Positions 23,811-35,200 of a stretch of DNA of 64,000 bases are shown piece after piece. The stretch comes from Ricinus communis (taxonomy: Eukaryota; Streptophyta; Magnoliopsida; Malpighiales; Euphorbiaceae): contig NC_063258.1 in NCBI RefSeq assembly GCF_019578655.1, positions 20,216,802-20,280,801 on the forward strand, written 5' to 3'. Numbering within the stretch: position 1 is the first letter of the stretch; every line of letters begins with the position of its first letter. Under the pieces are notes generated by a model. That model ran no database searches, was not told the DNA's origin, and saw only the letters and a list, made by a program, of their open reading frames with translations. Made by a program: the position numbers and the translations under genes.

Positions 23811-25261
23811 AAGAGGAAGAAACTAGAAGCTAAATATGAATAAATAAATAAAGAAAGATAAATAAACTGAAGTGAAATCAAGAACGAGAGAAAGGAAGGA
23901 CATGAGGGATAAGTCTATGCTCGTTAGCGCGAGTGTTGATAAGTTTAATCTAGATTTTATGAGACAGTTTAACAAAAATAAGGGTAAATTCACGTGGGCC
24001 TACCTAAAAACACTATAATCCAAAATGCTTCATTATATGCATTTCAAACAGCAAACTGCTCGAATTTCGACTTGTATTACACTTGGATTAAGCAAAAACA
24101 ACATGATTTCTCCCTTACAAGCATGGATTTACGTCTTGTCCTACTTGATCATCAAGCAAAGGCCTAATGCCACTAGTCAAGCTTGACAATGCTCCCATGA
24201 TTCCTTATGCCAATCATTGTGTCATCAGGAGTCCTCATTCTTAGAGGAGCAACGAATGAGGGAGATCGTAATGGTGCAAATCATGAAAAAGAATATCTAG
24301 GCGTGCCTCAATTCTCATCGTTCTCTCTTTCCTCATTAAGATTCATCCACGATCATTTGAAGAATGATATTAATATTTGATCAACTAATTTTCTTTCTTC
24401 GCATTTGTACACGCATTGGATCGGTGCTTATGATTGATGCTTCCATGCGCTTTCACTCAACATTTGTGTTTATGCTCTCCAAATAAAATTAAACCATCAT
24501 ACTAGACAAGAATTATAAAGAGAGGCATAAAAGAAACTAATAAAATGAGAATATAATTTGGATTTCTTACCCGATAAGGAAAGAAATTACAAATTCTTTA
24601 TTCTATTTGATACGACTAAGAATAAGAATCTAATTAAATTGATTTTAACACAAGAATAGCTATAGAACACAAAAGAAAGGAATGACGTGAGCGATAAGTC
24701 TATGCTCTCTAGACTAGTGTTTATAAGTCCGCAAAGTTCTTGAAAGAATCCATAACTTGATATCTTGTAAGGTAGAAAACTGAAATAATATGCTCATTAG
24801 CATCAAGTATTCAGTTGCATTCATTTTTATAGTACGAAAGTCCTCATTCCATTAGAAGAATAAACTATAAGCTAAATATGAATAAATAAATAAAGAAAGA
24901 TGAATATACTGAAGTCAAATCAAGAATGAGAGAGGAGTTGATTGGTCAACAACTCTCTTAGTCCTAAATTTTATAAGCCATCTTAACAAAAATAAAGGAA
25001 AATTTGCATGGGTCTGCCTAATAACATTTCGACCCAAATTACTTCATTATATGCATCCCAAAGAATAAAATGCTCGCATTCCATCTTTCCTTCTTTCCTA
25101 CAAAAGATTCATCTACGATCATTCAGAGAATGATATCAATACTCAATCAACTAATTGTCCTTTTTTTGCATTCGTCTAAGCATTGGATCGGTGTCTGTAA
25201 TTGCTGCTTCCATGCAGTTTCTCTTAGTAGTAGTGTTTATGCTCCCCAAATAAAACCAAAC
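23811..25261 (+). repeat. Backbone repeat BR, + orientation, mosaic units
   Basis: Begins mid-unit with 'agaggaagaaactagaagc' immediately after the inverted array. One join near 23888 links two non-adjacent BR blocks, so this is a rearranged unit. A fuller unit with the 'cttgaaagaatccataacttg' marker near 24740 follows. Confidence 0.73.
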
Positions 25262-25500
25262 CTATTTTCACCTAATTTGGACTTTGTTTAGTCATCCTTT
25301 TTAGTTAGGAAGGTTATCTTTATCCTGGATGGATGAAAATCCTTATTAGTTAAGATTTAGGGTTTTCTAAGGCCTATAAGATTAAGTTGAATTTGAATGA
25401 TAATTGGTTATTAAACCTATAACTGTTTTGCTTTTGTCCTTCTATTCTTGTGTAGAATGCATGCTTAAACAACATTCAAGTAGATTGATCATCTTCTTAT
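25262..25500 (+). repeat. Family D LTR fragment, + orientation
   Basis: Matches the middle and end of D ('ggttatctttatcctgg', 'gatttagggttttctaaggcc', 'aagtagattgatcatctt'). Both ends are missing and BR abuts on each side. Confidence 0.65.
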
Positions 25501-26580
25501 AGAGTATACGTGTCTGGATTTACATCTTGTCCTGCTTGATCATTAAACTAAGCTCTAATGCCACCAGTCAAGCTTATCAATTATGTTCTGGATGATTCCT
25601 TACGCCAATCCTTGTATCATCAAGAGTCATCTGGCTTAGAATAACAAGAAATGATGCAGATCCTAATGGTGCAAATCCTGAATCAGAATACTTTGGAGTG
25701 CCTCAATTCTCATCTTTCCTTCTTTCCTCTAAAAAATTCATCCACGATCATTAGAGAATGATACTAATACTCGATTAACTAATTATCCTTTTTCGTATTT
25801 ATACAAGCATTAGATTGGTTCTTATGATTGCCGCTTCCATGCACTTTTTTCACTCAACCCTCGTGTTCATTCTCACCAAATAAAACTAAACCATCATACT
25901 AGACAAAGATTAGAAAGAGACGTACAAAAGCAACGAACAAGATGAGAACATAGGTAGGATTTTGGATCCTATAAGGAAACAAATCACAAGTTCTTTGTTC
26001 TCTTTCATACGACTAAGTGTAAGGATCAAATCAAATTGATTTAAGCGCAAGGGTAGAGAAAGAACATAAAAGAACGGAAGGGTGTGAGCAATAAGTCTAT
26101 GTTCGCTAACGTGAATCTTGATAAATCTATAAAGTTCTTTAAAGAACTCATAAGTTGATTCCTACAAGGTAGAAAATTGAAATAATAGGCTCTCTAGCCT
26201 TAAGTATTCAGTTGCATACGGTTTTTATTGTGTGAAAGTCCTCATTCCATAAGAAGAATAAACTAGAAGCTAAATATGAATAAATAAATAAAGAAAGATG
26301 ACCAAAACTAAAAACAAATCAAGAACGAGAGAAGAGTTGATTGGGCATCAACTCATACTCTTAAATTTTTTGAGCCAATTTAACAAAAATAAGGGTAAGT
26401 TCATGCGAGCATACATAAAAAAACTCCGACCAAAATTACTTCAATATATGTATTTCAAACATAAAAGCGATCAAATTTTAGCTTGTATTATGCTTGCATT
26501 AATAGAAAACAACATGATTTCCCCCTTACGTGTGTGGATTTACATCTCATCCTGCTTGGTCATCAAGCTAAGGCCTAATG
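25501..26580 (+). repeat. Backbone repeat BR, + orientation, left flank of element G
   Basis: A BR unit with the 'gaatgatactaatactcg' and 'ctttaaagaactcataagttg' blocks, broken at 26580 by element G. The last five bases, taatg, reappear at 37961-37965. A 179-codon open frame from 26298 runs across the BR/LTR junction and is chance. Confidence 0.75.
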
Positions 26581-28044
26581 GGATAGCCTTGATATTACGC
26601 ATGTTTGCATGCTTGATTTTGAGTTGTTTTCAAGGAAAGTTATGTGTTTTTGTATTAGAATTGCCCTGTTTTATTTTCCTTTGTGTCTCAGGTGTTTTTC
26701 TAGGTGCATCATCAAAGTTAGAGAGAAATCGGGCCAAAATTAAAAGAAACGGACGAATCGGGTGCGTTAGACTGTTCAACACGCCCTGCCAACATGCCCG
26801 TGTTGAGGAGCACGGTAAGGGTCAAAGGGCGTGCTGAAATGCCTTACCCATCGTGAGAAGAAGCGATTTGCAACACGGTTTCCAATAGTGACACGGCCTA
26901 GCAGCATGCCCGTGCTGATTAACACAACCCAATTATAAGTCATGCTGAAGAAGGCCATATGTAAAATTTAGCTCAACACGGTAAGGATCCAGGCCGTGCT
27001 GGTCAGCACGACCCAAATCTAAGCCGTGTTGGATCCTAGAGAGAGAACTTTGGGGTATTCAAGACAGACTTTGAGAGCTACCTTCTAAAAGATCAAGAAG
27101 AGAAAAATAGAGACGAATTCCACTTCAACATCATCCAGATAGCTGTTCTTGAGGATTGATTTGAAGATTCAAAGGAAAGAAGAAGGAGTTCTTGAGCTGT
27201 AGAGATTGGATCCATAGTTATTCAAGAGGGGATAGCATCTCCACCATTTGAGAAAAGGGTGTTCATGCTCTTTTCGATTCTTATTTACTTTGTATTTGAT
27301 TCTTGTATTAGTTTAATCATGACCATGTGTAACTAATCTTATTAAACCCATTCGGGGGTGACCTTTAGCCATGCTAGGCTTGTTATGTGCTTAAGTGATT
27401 TGATTGTTGATTTAAGATTGTAGTTTTCATTCAAGTATAATAAAATCTATTATTTCTTCTTCATTGTCGAATCAATTTGAGAACTCCTTTGTAATTGAGA
27501 AATTCAATTGAGTTTGGACAATTGCTTGTGTGATTAAGTGATTTGCATTTTAGAGATAAGTGTAATAAATTAGTGGAATAAGAACTAGACATTCTTATTA
27601 GTGGTAATTTAGAGATTAATGCTATTATAAAATCAATTGTTAGGAAGAGATTCCAACTTTAGATCTTTATGATAAGGAATTGGTTAACTCGAGAGAGAGG
27701 CTAATTCATTTAAGAAATTATCCATAGATCGCAATTCTTAATCAATCAATTCATAAATTATTATTTTTAAGCTAGCTAGCTAAAAGGATTCCTAATTGGG
27801 TTAACTCATCTCATTATCTTTTTCAAACTTTCATTCTCTTTGTTAAAATTTAGTTTTCATTTGCATTCTCAATCATTTTAGCTAATAATATTCACTACCT
27901 TTTAATTAGTTAGATAATAGGAATAGCATAGTAGTAGTAGCTTCTCAGTTTTTGTGGGATATGACATTGATACTTGCCATAGCTAGATTACATTCAATAG
28001 GTGCACTTGCTTGTAGATTGCTAGTCATGTTTAGTGAAGCATCG
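26581..28044 (+). repeat. 5' LTR of element G (1464 bp)
   Basis: Aligns base for base at its start with 35201 (ggatagcctt versus tgatatcctt), so its first T has mutated to G. It ends gaagcatcg just before the primer site; the 3' LTR ends gaagcatca. CACGGCC/GCCGTG-type motifs cluster at 26775-27030. Confidence 0.9.
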
Positions 28045-28050
28045 AGTTTT

Positions 28051-28085
28051 TGGTGCCGTTGCTAGGGTGGTGCCGTTGCTAGGGG
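28051..28085 (+). other. Tandemly duplicated tRNA-Asp primer-binding site, element G
   Basis: TGGTGCCGTTGCTAGGG at 28051-28067 is followed at once by the same 17 bases at 28068-28084. It is a degenerate form of TGGCGCCGTTGCCGGGG, complementary to tRNA-Asp, seen nearly intact in F2 at 52843. Only the first copy has normal spacing from the LTR. Confidence 0.85.
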
Positions 28086-28215
28086 ACTGTTTTGAGAAAT
28101 ATTATGAACTATGTGTTCTTATTAATTTAGCCATTTATTCTTTGTTCTTTATTTATTTTTATTTGACCTTATTCTTTTATTCATTTGTGCTGTTGGTTTT
28201 TCGTTGTCTTAGTGT

Positions 28216-29958
28216 ATGATGAGGAGATCCAATCTTAGTTTAGTAGACCCTCTACCAGAACTAGAGCGATCCCTCAAGCAGTTAAGGAAGCGGTTGAACA
28301 TAGAGGAGGAAGAGATTCAGGTAAGGAAAGTCGTAGATGAAAGTGAATCGAAAGACACTACAATGGAGGTGGTGGACAATAATGACAACAATGAGAATAA
28401 CTGGACAATGTATGATTTTGCAGAAACATTGCTGGAGGGGATGCGAACATGCATTACGAGACTGGCTGTCACTGTAAATAATTTTGATATAAAGCCTAAT
28501 GTGATTCAGATGTTGCAGCAAATGGTTCAGTTTGGAGGCTTGCCAGATGAGGATCCTAATGCGCATATAGCGAGTTTCTTGGAGATTTATGATACCTTCA
28601 AGATTAATAGGACAACAGATGATGGACAGGGCAAAGCAATAGCTACAGTCACTACCTCCAAACACTATCACTACTTGTGACTCTTTGGCAAAGAAATTTC
28701 TATTTAATTACTTTCCTCCCTCTAAAACTCCTAAACTTAGAAATGACATATCTTCTTTTTTGCAGTTTGACAATGAGTCGATGTACGACACCTAGGAGAG
28801 CTACAAGGACCTACTGCGATGCTGCACACACCATGGACTACCAATCTGGTTATAGGTACAAACTTTTTATAATGGTTTTAATTTGGCTACTAAGTAGATG
28901 GTAGACGCAGCTGCAGGTGGTTCTTTGAGCAGCAAGACACCAGAGCAAGCCCAAAGCATGATAGAGGGAATGGCCATAAACAACACATTATGAGAGATGT
29001 TGAAGGGGGCTGGTTGCTCCTCCGCTCTATTGAAAGGTCTCTATTCCTACGGCGGTTTCGGCTTTTCAAAAGGGTGACATTGTAGGTTAGATTCCTACTT
29101 GTTGGGAATAGATTAAAGCGATCAGGCGGAGGCGGGAACCTTTCCAGCCTTTTCTTCGCTTCGGTAGTGAATCACCTACTAAAAAAAACCTGGGCATCGA
29201 CCAAGAACTTACCAGTGGCACACTACTAGGAGCTGGACAGAACGTCAAGGGAGTGTATACTAGTTGGATGCTACTACAGCCTTGGCGGCTCAAGTGGAGT
29301 TATTATCCAAGAAAATTGATCAACTCCAGATGCCTGTCCAAGCGATTCAAGCAAGTTGTGAGTTTTGTGGTGGCCTGCATTTCAGTAGTAATTGTATGTC
29401 GAGAGGTATGTTTGTGGGATGGAGAAATCATCTAAACTTCAGATGGAGGAACAACAACAACTAGGGGCCACCAGGTTTCCACAACTACATCAACAGCCGC
29501 AACAATCTGTTCTCCCATCTTGTTCTCCTTAGACTCAAGAGAAAAAGCCTAGCTTAGAGGAGCTGATGATCAAGTTTGTGTCTACTTTAGAGACCAGATT
29601 CCAGCAGATGGACGCAACTCTTAGAAATCAACAGGCCTTTATTCAGAACTTGGAGAATCGGATAGGCCAAATTTCTAAGATGTTGGTTGAAAGGCAGTCG
29701 GGGACTTTGCCTAGCAATACAGAGTCCAACCCGAGAGAGCATTTAAACGCAATCACTTTACGGTCAAAGTATATTCCTGGTTCTTCTCCTATATCTAATA
29801 ATGATGTTGATGCGCAGGTAGATTCAAGCAGAAAGGTTGAAGATTACAAGGTGAAGGAACCAGAGAAGGAAGAGGCAAAGAAGATTCAACTAAGGGAATA
29901 CCAGCCTAAAATTCCATACCCTGCTAGGTTAAAGCAGGCGCAAGCAATAGTTTTATAA
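28216..29958 (+). pseudogene. Gag polyprotein (broken), element G
   Basis: Capsid/nucleocapsid protein. The start ATGATGAGGAGATCC at 28216 follows the usual short leader. The acidic N-terminus leads to the core: NFDIKPNVIQMLQQMVQFGGLPDEDPN and SFLEIYDTFK (28216-28620). A gap and frame change follow near 28620, then LPPNTITT, FNYFPPSKTPKLRNDISSF, FDNESMYD, VQTFYNGFNLATK and MVDAAAGGSL (to about 28950). Another break precedes the single zinc knuckle CEFCGGLHFSSNC near 29357. The C-terminal coiled-coil region with NLENRIGQISKML and the conserved SNTESNPREHLNAITLRS lies at 29566-29958. At least four in-frame TAG codons replace Gln or Trp codons. Clearly non-functional. Confidence 0.88.
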
Positions 29959-30616
29959 TTTCTTGATGTATTTAAACAACTACGCATAAAGTTACCTTTT
30001 GTTAAAGCTTTTTTATAGATGCCTAGGTATGCGAAGTTCTTAAAGGAGATCCTTAGCAATAAAAGGATGTTTGAGGACTTGGCATTCATGACGCTAAATG
30101 AGGAATGCTCGATGATTTACCAGAACAAGTTACCAAAAAAGAAATATGATATAGGGAGTTTTTACTATCCCTTGTGTTATAGGTGACTTAACTATTAGTG
30201 ATGCTTTATCTAATTTAGGAGCTAACATTAATGTAATGTCGTACAACCTATTTGCTAAGTTGGGGCTGGGAGAGACAAAATTTACTAGGATGAGTGTAAA
30301 AATAGCTAATAGGTTAGTCAAGTATCTTAGGGGTATTGTAGAGAATGTGCTTGTTAAGGTGGATAAATTCATATTTCCTATTGACTTTGTGATCTTAGAC
30401 ATGGATAGTGAGAGTAATGTACCTTTGATTCTAGATAGACCTTTCCTTACAACATCTAGGACAATTATAGACGTTTGTGATGGAATACTTGAACTTAGGG
30501 TAGGGGATGAGACTGTCACCTTTGACTTGAATAATTCTATGAAACAGTCTTTAGATCATGATGATACTGTGTATTCTATTAATGTACTTGATGATGTTGT
30601 TAAGACACAGTTGTAG
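29959..30616 (+). pseudogene. Athila-type retropepsin (broken), element G
   Basis: The aspartic protease of the polyprotein. Upstream linker blocks (MPRYAKFLKEILSNKR, NEECSMIYQNKLP) lead to PCVIGDLTISDALSNLGAN, then NVMSYNLFAKLGLGE, FPIDFVILDMDSESNVPLILDRPFL and IDVCDGILELRVGDETV. In this family the active site reads DLGAS; here it is NLGAN, so the catalytic Asp is replaced by Asn. A TAG sits near 30019 and a frameshift near 30160 separates the linker from the core. The tail ends at a TAG at 30614-30616. Confidence 0.88.
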
Positions 30617-31127
30617 GAAATTTTGGTTGAAGTCCCTCTACAAGTTACTTTGCCAATAGAAGATGAGCATGAGCTGTCAAATGAGAAAGTATTGGAGCAG
30701 CTTGAATTTTTGTTAGCAAATGAGCCAGGCAAAGAGAATAATAAGTTTGTTGTAATTAACAAGGTAGGTGTGCAAAAGTTGAGGCCATCAATTGAGGAAC
30801 CACCAGTTTTTGAGTTGAAAGAGCTCCCAAAGTATATCGACTATGCATATTGAGACAAAGGCAACAGTTTGCTTGACATTTCAGCAGCAGACTTGACACC
30901 CGAGGTGAGGGAGATGGCAAAGTACCAAAAGGCATTTGCTTGGAAGAATGCTGACATTCCAGGGACTAGCCACACTTATTGCTCATCTAAGATTCTTATG
31001 GACGACATCCATAACCTGGCAGTTCAACCGCAGCGCAAGTTAAACCCGCACATGAAGGGAGTGGTCAAAGAGTCCAGCTGAATGACTCATGAAAAAAAAG
31101 AAGCCCTTTTGGGAGGCACCCCAATTT
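30617..31127 (+). pseudogene. Truncated RT N-terminus fused to the pol end motif, element G
   Basis: The protease-RT connector is recognisable: RPSIEEPPVFELKELPKYIDYAY at 30780-30850, then NADIPGTSHTYCSSKILMDD and QRKLNPHMKGVVK to about 31070. This is where RT domains of the lineage start, but the catalytic RT, RNase H and integrase are absent. Within about 20 codons the sequence reaches 'cttttgggaggcacccc' (31107-31123), a motif that normally follows the end of integrase. So one deletion removed most of pol. The F elements show an equivalent collapse. Confidence 0.85.
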
Positions 31128-31319
31128 TTATTTTATGTTTTTGACATTTTGATCATTGGTTTTGGAACAGTTTCCTAATTTTAATCTTCATTTTCATTTA
31201 ATTTTTGAGTCTTATATGCCATTTGAATGTTTAGAGATATGTGGAAGGTAACTTGAATGTTTAACTATTGAAAATTGCAAAAAATTGCACGTGAAAAAGT
31301 GAAAGAAAATGAATTATGG

Positions 31320-31720
31320 GTTTCAACACAGTCTTGATAGTTCAACACGCCCCATGAGCACACCCCTACTTATCCACACGGGCGTGTTATGGGCAACCAA
31401 ACCGTTTTGAGCTGAAATTGAATTTCAACACGTCTTTCGAGAGTGACACGAGCTGTGGACACCCCTATGTCACATAACACTACCGTGTTTTGGGCACCCA
31501 AACCATGTTGAGAGAAAAATTGGACTTCAGCACGTTTTTTGCGACTAACACGTGTTGGTCAGCACCTCGTGGAACACGGGCGTGTTGACTCAAGGCTTAT
31601 ATAAGCCACGTTATATCACAGGTAGCAAAGTTTTTGCTCTTTTCTCTCTTCGCACGTATAGGCCAATTTCCTCTCCCTCTTTTCCTTCAATTTTCAAGTG
31701 TTTTTCTAGAAAATCAAGTA
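31320..31720 (+). promoter_or_regulatory. Putative internal promoter upstream of the third ORF, element G
   Basis: An internal stretch with the same kind of CACGGGCGTGTT motifs as the LTRs (31330-31590), then a strong TATA-type sequence ggcttatataagcc at 31590-31604. About 110 bases later comes tcaagtaagttt (near 31711), a good 5' splice-site match, followed by 500 bases of T-rich intron-like sequence before the ATG at 32233. The acceptor is unclear. I infer a separate transcription unit for the third ORF; no transcript evidence is available. Confidence 0.45.
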
Positions 31721-32232
31721 AGTTTCTTCCTTTAACTTTGTTCAATACTCCATTTTGGTATATGGTTTTACTCTTTTCTCTAATTTCTTTATTTATTTCT
31801 ATAATTTTTGGTATTATTTCTTATTTTCATTAATCTCCTTGTTAATTTTCTTATTTTGTTAAATTCTTCACTTTGTTGCATTTTATTCATTGTTTCGTTG
31901 GATTTCTTGCTTTTCTTTTAATTTTAATTTGCCGTTATAGCTTTATTCTGCTTTATTCATTACTTTTTGCTCATTTTTTTATTTCTTCTTTGCGGCCTTT
32001 GAATTTCCCTATTGCCATTGTTTAGTATCTTTGAACTAGCTGGATTGTGAGCTAGTCTGGTGAATTAGTCATTATGCTGCTGAATTGGAAATTGACTAAT
32101 GCAAATATGCTGAGAATATGTTAAATTGCTATTATATTGCTATTAAACTGCTACTGTTATTGTAATGATCGTCTATTTGATTCTAGAATATTATTGTTTT
32201 GGTAAGAATTTTGATCAATTTCCATGCAAGTA

Positions 32233-33633
32233 CTATGGCTGATCGGCATGAGAGACCTTAAAAGATGGGTTTCTTTAAAAGAAGGCATTCAGACCTGCCT
32301 AAACAACCTGCACCACCTACACCTCGACCACCTGCCCCTAGAGCTCCACCTCCATCTCCAACTCCCGCACGATATAGACTTTTACAGTTTTAGAGCCCAC
32401 TCATGAGTCTCATTACCAGCAGCTGCGATAGAGACAGTTAGGCTGCGGGAGATGTATAGACGGGCAGGCATCGGAGACAGTTGGCCTAGTTGCTAAGGTT
32501 TGAGAGTTACTTCAGACTCCACCATTTGAGCCCTTTTTCGGCATTGTGGAGCCCACTTACAGAGAGCTCACACTTAAGTTCGCATCCACTTTCTTCCTTC
32601 AAACGCAGATCAGGGACTCGTCTCAACTAGAAGCCATTTCGCTTCGTTTAGGGGGACAAACTTGCATAATGAGTATTCCCTAGTTTGGTATTACACATGG
32701 CCTCTATGACTAGACGACCATAGCTTTAAATGATCTCAGAGGTTTATTATACAACCTGGGAGTTTCTTTTGACAAGGGTTGGGAGACTATCTCACAGGGG
32801 GACGAGCCTTACTACCTGAGCAAGTCCAAGGCGTCTAGCCTCTCTGATAGCCTGCAATATCTTTATTGCCTGCTTGCATATACATTGACCAGTCGAGAGG
32901 ATAACTTTAGAGTAGTCATCCAACCTAATGTATTATATTTATGGGCCCTGCATCAGAGGAGGAGGGTGGACATGGGGCATGTATTAACCAAGTAGTGCAA
33001 GACTGTTACTGGGACCCGAAGAAGACTTTTATCTATTTCAGACCTTGTGTGACCAGGATTGCTAGGAGGACGGAGCTACTGGATAGAGCTATGTTAGATG
33101 AGTTGACACTGGTTAGCGAGATGACCCCTATTGGCCTCTCTACTATGCAACATATGAGGATGGTCACTCAAAGGATAGGGCCTCTAGGGATAGAGTATAA
33201 ACTTATTCGGTCGATAGCCCGGGTAGCTCAGGAGGAGTAGGGGGAGCACCCCAGACCTACAGATATTCTTGGCCCCTCCAGACCTTCATCCTCATCAGCT
33301 CCTCGACCATCTAGTGTACAGATTGATGAGCTAATTGCGAGATTTGATCGGATCACCGACATGCAGCAATAACACACAGACAGGTTCAACAGGTTTGACT
33401 AGGAGGTTAGAGCGTAGCTCTAGCACTTTGATGCTACACAGAGACAGATTCTATATTTGCTACAGAGATAGTTGGCCTAGCGGTTGCAGTAGAACAAGAT
33501 GGATCACTTTGAATTCGCCGACTTTGGCGAGCATTTTCCACCTCCAACAGCCGATGATGCACCTCATCCAGTACGACCACCAGCAGCCGAGGCAACACCT
33601 CTCCCACCGCCACCAGCCTAGTAGGATGAGTAG
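32233..33633 (+). pseudogene. Third ORF of Athila-like element (env position, unknown function), broken
   Basis: Starts MADRHERP at 32233, then a proline-rich segment (PPTPRPPAPRAPPPSP). The conserved region at 32519-33240 resembles the ORF found downstream of pol in many plant Athila elements and often annotated as a 'putative plant transposon protein': FASTFFLQTQI, ISLRLGGQTCIMSIP, FGITHGLYD, SLQYLYCLLAYTLTSRED, LYLWALHQ and, after a frameshift near 32995, PCVTRIARRTELLD. A C-terminal Gln-rich, Pro-rich tail extends to about 33620. Its function is not known; its position is that of the env-like gene but I see no clear signal peptide or membrane anchor. In-frame stops include TAG at 32681, 32711, 33238, 33400, 33415, 33469, 33478 and 33490. 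Confidence 0.75.
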
Positions 33634-35182
33634 GACGGTATCTCTTCATATTTATCTATTTTCCTTTTTGTACTTATTATGTTGCTTCCCAACTCCTTTA
33701 TACACATTAGGCAGTGTGTCCTTCAAGTGTGGGTGGGTAAGCCGTTGTTTTGGCTTTTATTTTTTTTATGTTTTCCGATTGTTCTTTTTTGTATTATTAA
33801 TGATGTATATATTTAGGATACTTAGGATGTTTATTAGCTTTTGTTTATCTTCGAAAGATTGATAGTTGTGATTATAAGCATGAGATTTTTCCTCCTTGTT
33901 TTTTGTTGCTTTTGGAATATTAGTGAACAATTTTTAGTTTATCATAGTGGCTAGGTTAAACTAGTGTTACTTGACCATTCCTTAAGTTAGTTAATTTGAA
34001 TTTTTTTAGTTATTGTATTTTGTGTATGAATTGATTAAATGATGATTTAATTGATGGTATTTGGACACCTTATGCAAATGTACACACTTAAATTATGAGT
34101 TTTTGAACCTAATTTAGCACACATCATAAATGCTCGTAATTGGACACCTTATGCAAAAGTACACACTTAAATTGTGAGTTTAACCTAATTGAGCATACAT
34201 CATAAATGCCCCTTTTTTTATTTCTTATTTGAGTGTGCATTGTATTCTTCTTATTTATAGAACTTGTTCGGTAATGCTTGTTGAGGTCACATGAACAATC
34301 AAATGTTATGAAATGATAAGGGCACTTAGGATTCACCATGAATGTTTTTTATTACTTAGCCAAGTTTGAGCCTATCCACTTTCTTCATTTTTACCATTTT
34401 CCTTCATCATCACTCTTTAAGCCTTTCATTTGTTGATCCTTACCCTATTTCTGGAAATTTTTTAATGTGTTCATTGATTTGTTGGATAAAATGTCGGTTT
34501 TATTTGTACCTTGAATTCACTAAGTCTTTTAAAAATTTGGTTTAGATGCTCCTTTCAATCCAAAGTAATTATGTTCTATTGTTCCTTCTTAAAAAAAAAA
34601 ACAACAGTTCTTTATTGAGTATTCATTCATTTTTCACTTTTTGAGCATCTTGTTTTAGAGATTTAGGAACTATAGTAAATTTAATTATCTTTCTTTGGCA
34701 TTTAGTCCTTTTTGAGATGAAATTGTGGGTAAGGCATTGCAAAAGTCTAGAAATTATTTACACCTCACTTCCGAATTTCCTTACCTAAACCTAAGCCCCA
34801 TTACAACCCTTGTGAAGACCCTTTGATTTTGATATTTGATTGTTTACAGTAGTAGAGATGAGATTTTTGAGCAAGTCTATGGTAAGTAATTGAATATAAT
34901 TGCTTTGAGGGATTGATGATTACCTTTTAAACACCGAGTGCATAGAGTAATCCCTTGTGAGGCATATGGTTTCTTGAATGTTTAATGTTGAATATATTAT
35001 TTAATTTCTTCATACATTAACATGATTATTACTTTTGTTTAGATTGCTAGTTTAGATTTTGGTTGACTTTCAATTTGGGATAGATTGAATGTTGCTTAAT
35101 TATAATCCAATATGTGAATTTTAAGGAGGGTGGATTGCATATTTATGAGCTAAACTATTGATTACTTGAGGACAAGCAAAAG
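33634..35182 (+). other. 3' untranslated region of element G
   Basis: About 1.55 kb of T-rich non-coding sequence between the third ORF and the polypurine tract, similar in length to the 60513-62070 region of F4. It contains a short duplication: 'acaccttatgcaaa' with 'acacacttaaatt' at 34066-34100 and again at 34146-34180. No gene seen. Confidence 0.7.
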
Positions 35183-35200
35183 CTTAAGTGTGGGGTGATT
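35183..35200 (+). other. Polypurine tract of element G
   Basis: The sequence cttaagtgtggggtgatt, directly before the TGATATCC LTR start; same core as in the F elements. Confidence 0.8.

Noticed and set aside
26298..26837. 179-codon open frame, one of the longest on the plus strand
   Set aside because: It starts in the backbone repeat and crosses the G element LTR boundary at 26581; it has no domain and no equivalent at 35201.
31320..31620. A nested LTR inside element G, because of LTR-like CACGGGCGTGTT motifs
   Set aside because: No LTR termini, TSD or primer site around it; the motifs sit upstream of a TATA box and the third ORF, so an internal promoter is the better reading.
33335..33862. 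175-codon open frame in element G
   Set aside because: It overlaps the third ORF in another frame; the third-ORF frame has the recognisable protein motifs, and this one ends in low-complexity hydrophobic sequence of the 3' untranslated region.
34060..34185. Short direct repeats as a CRISPR-like or regulatory array
   Set aside because: Only two copies of an 'acaccttatgcaaa' block, in a plant retrotransposon 3' region; no array structure.
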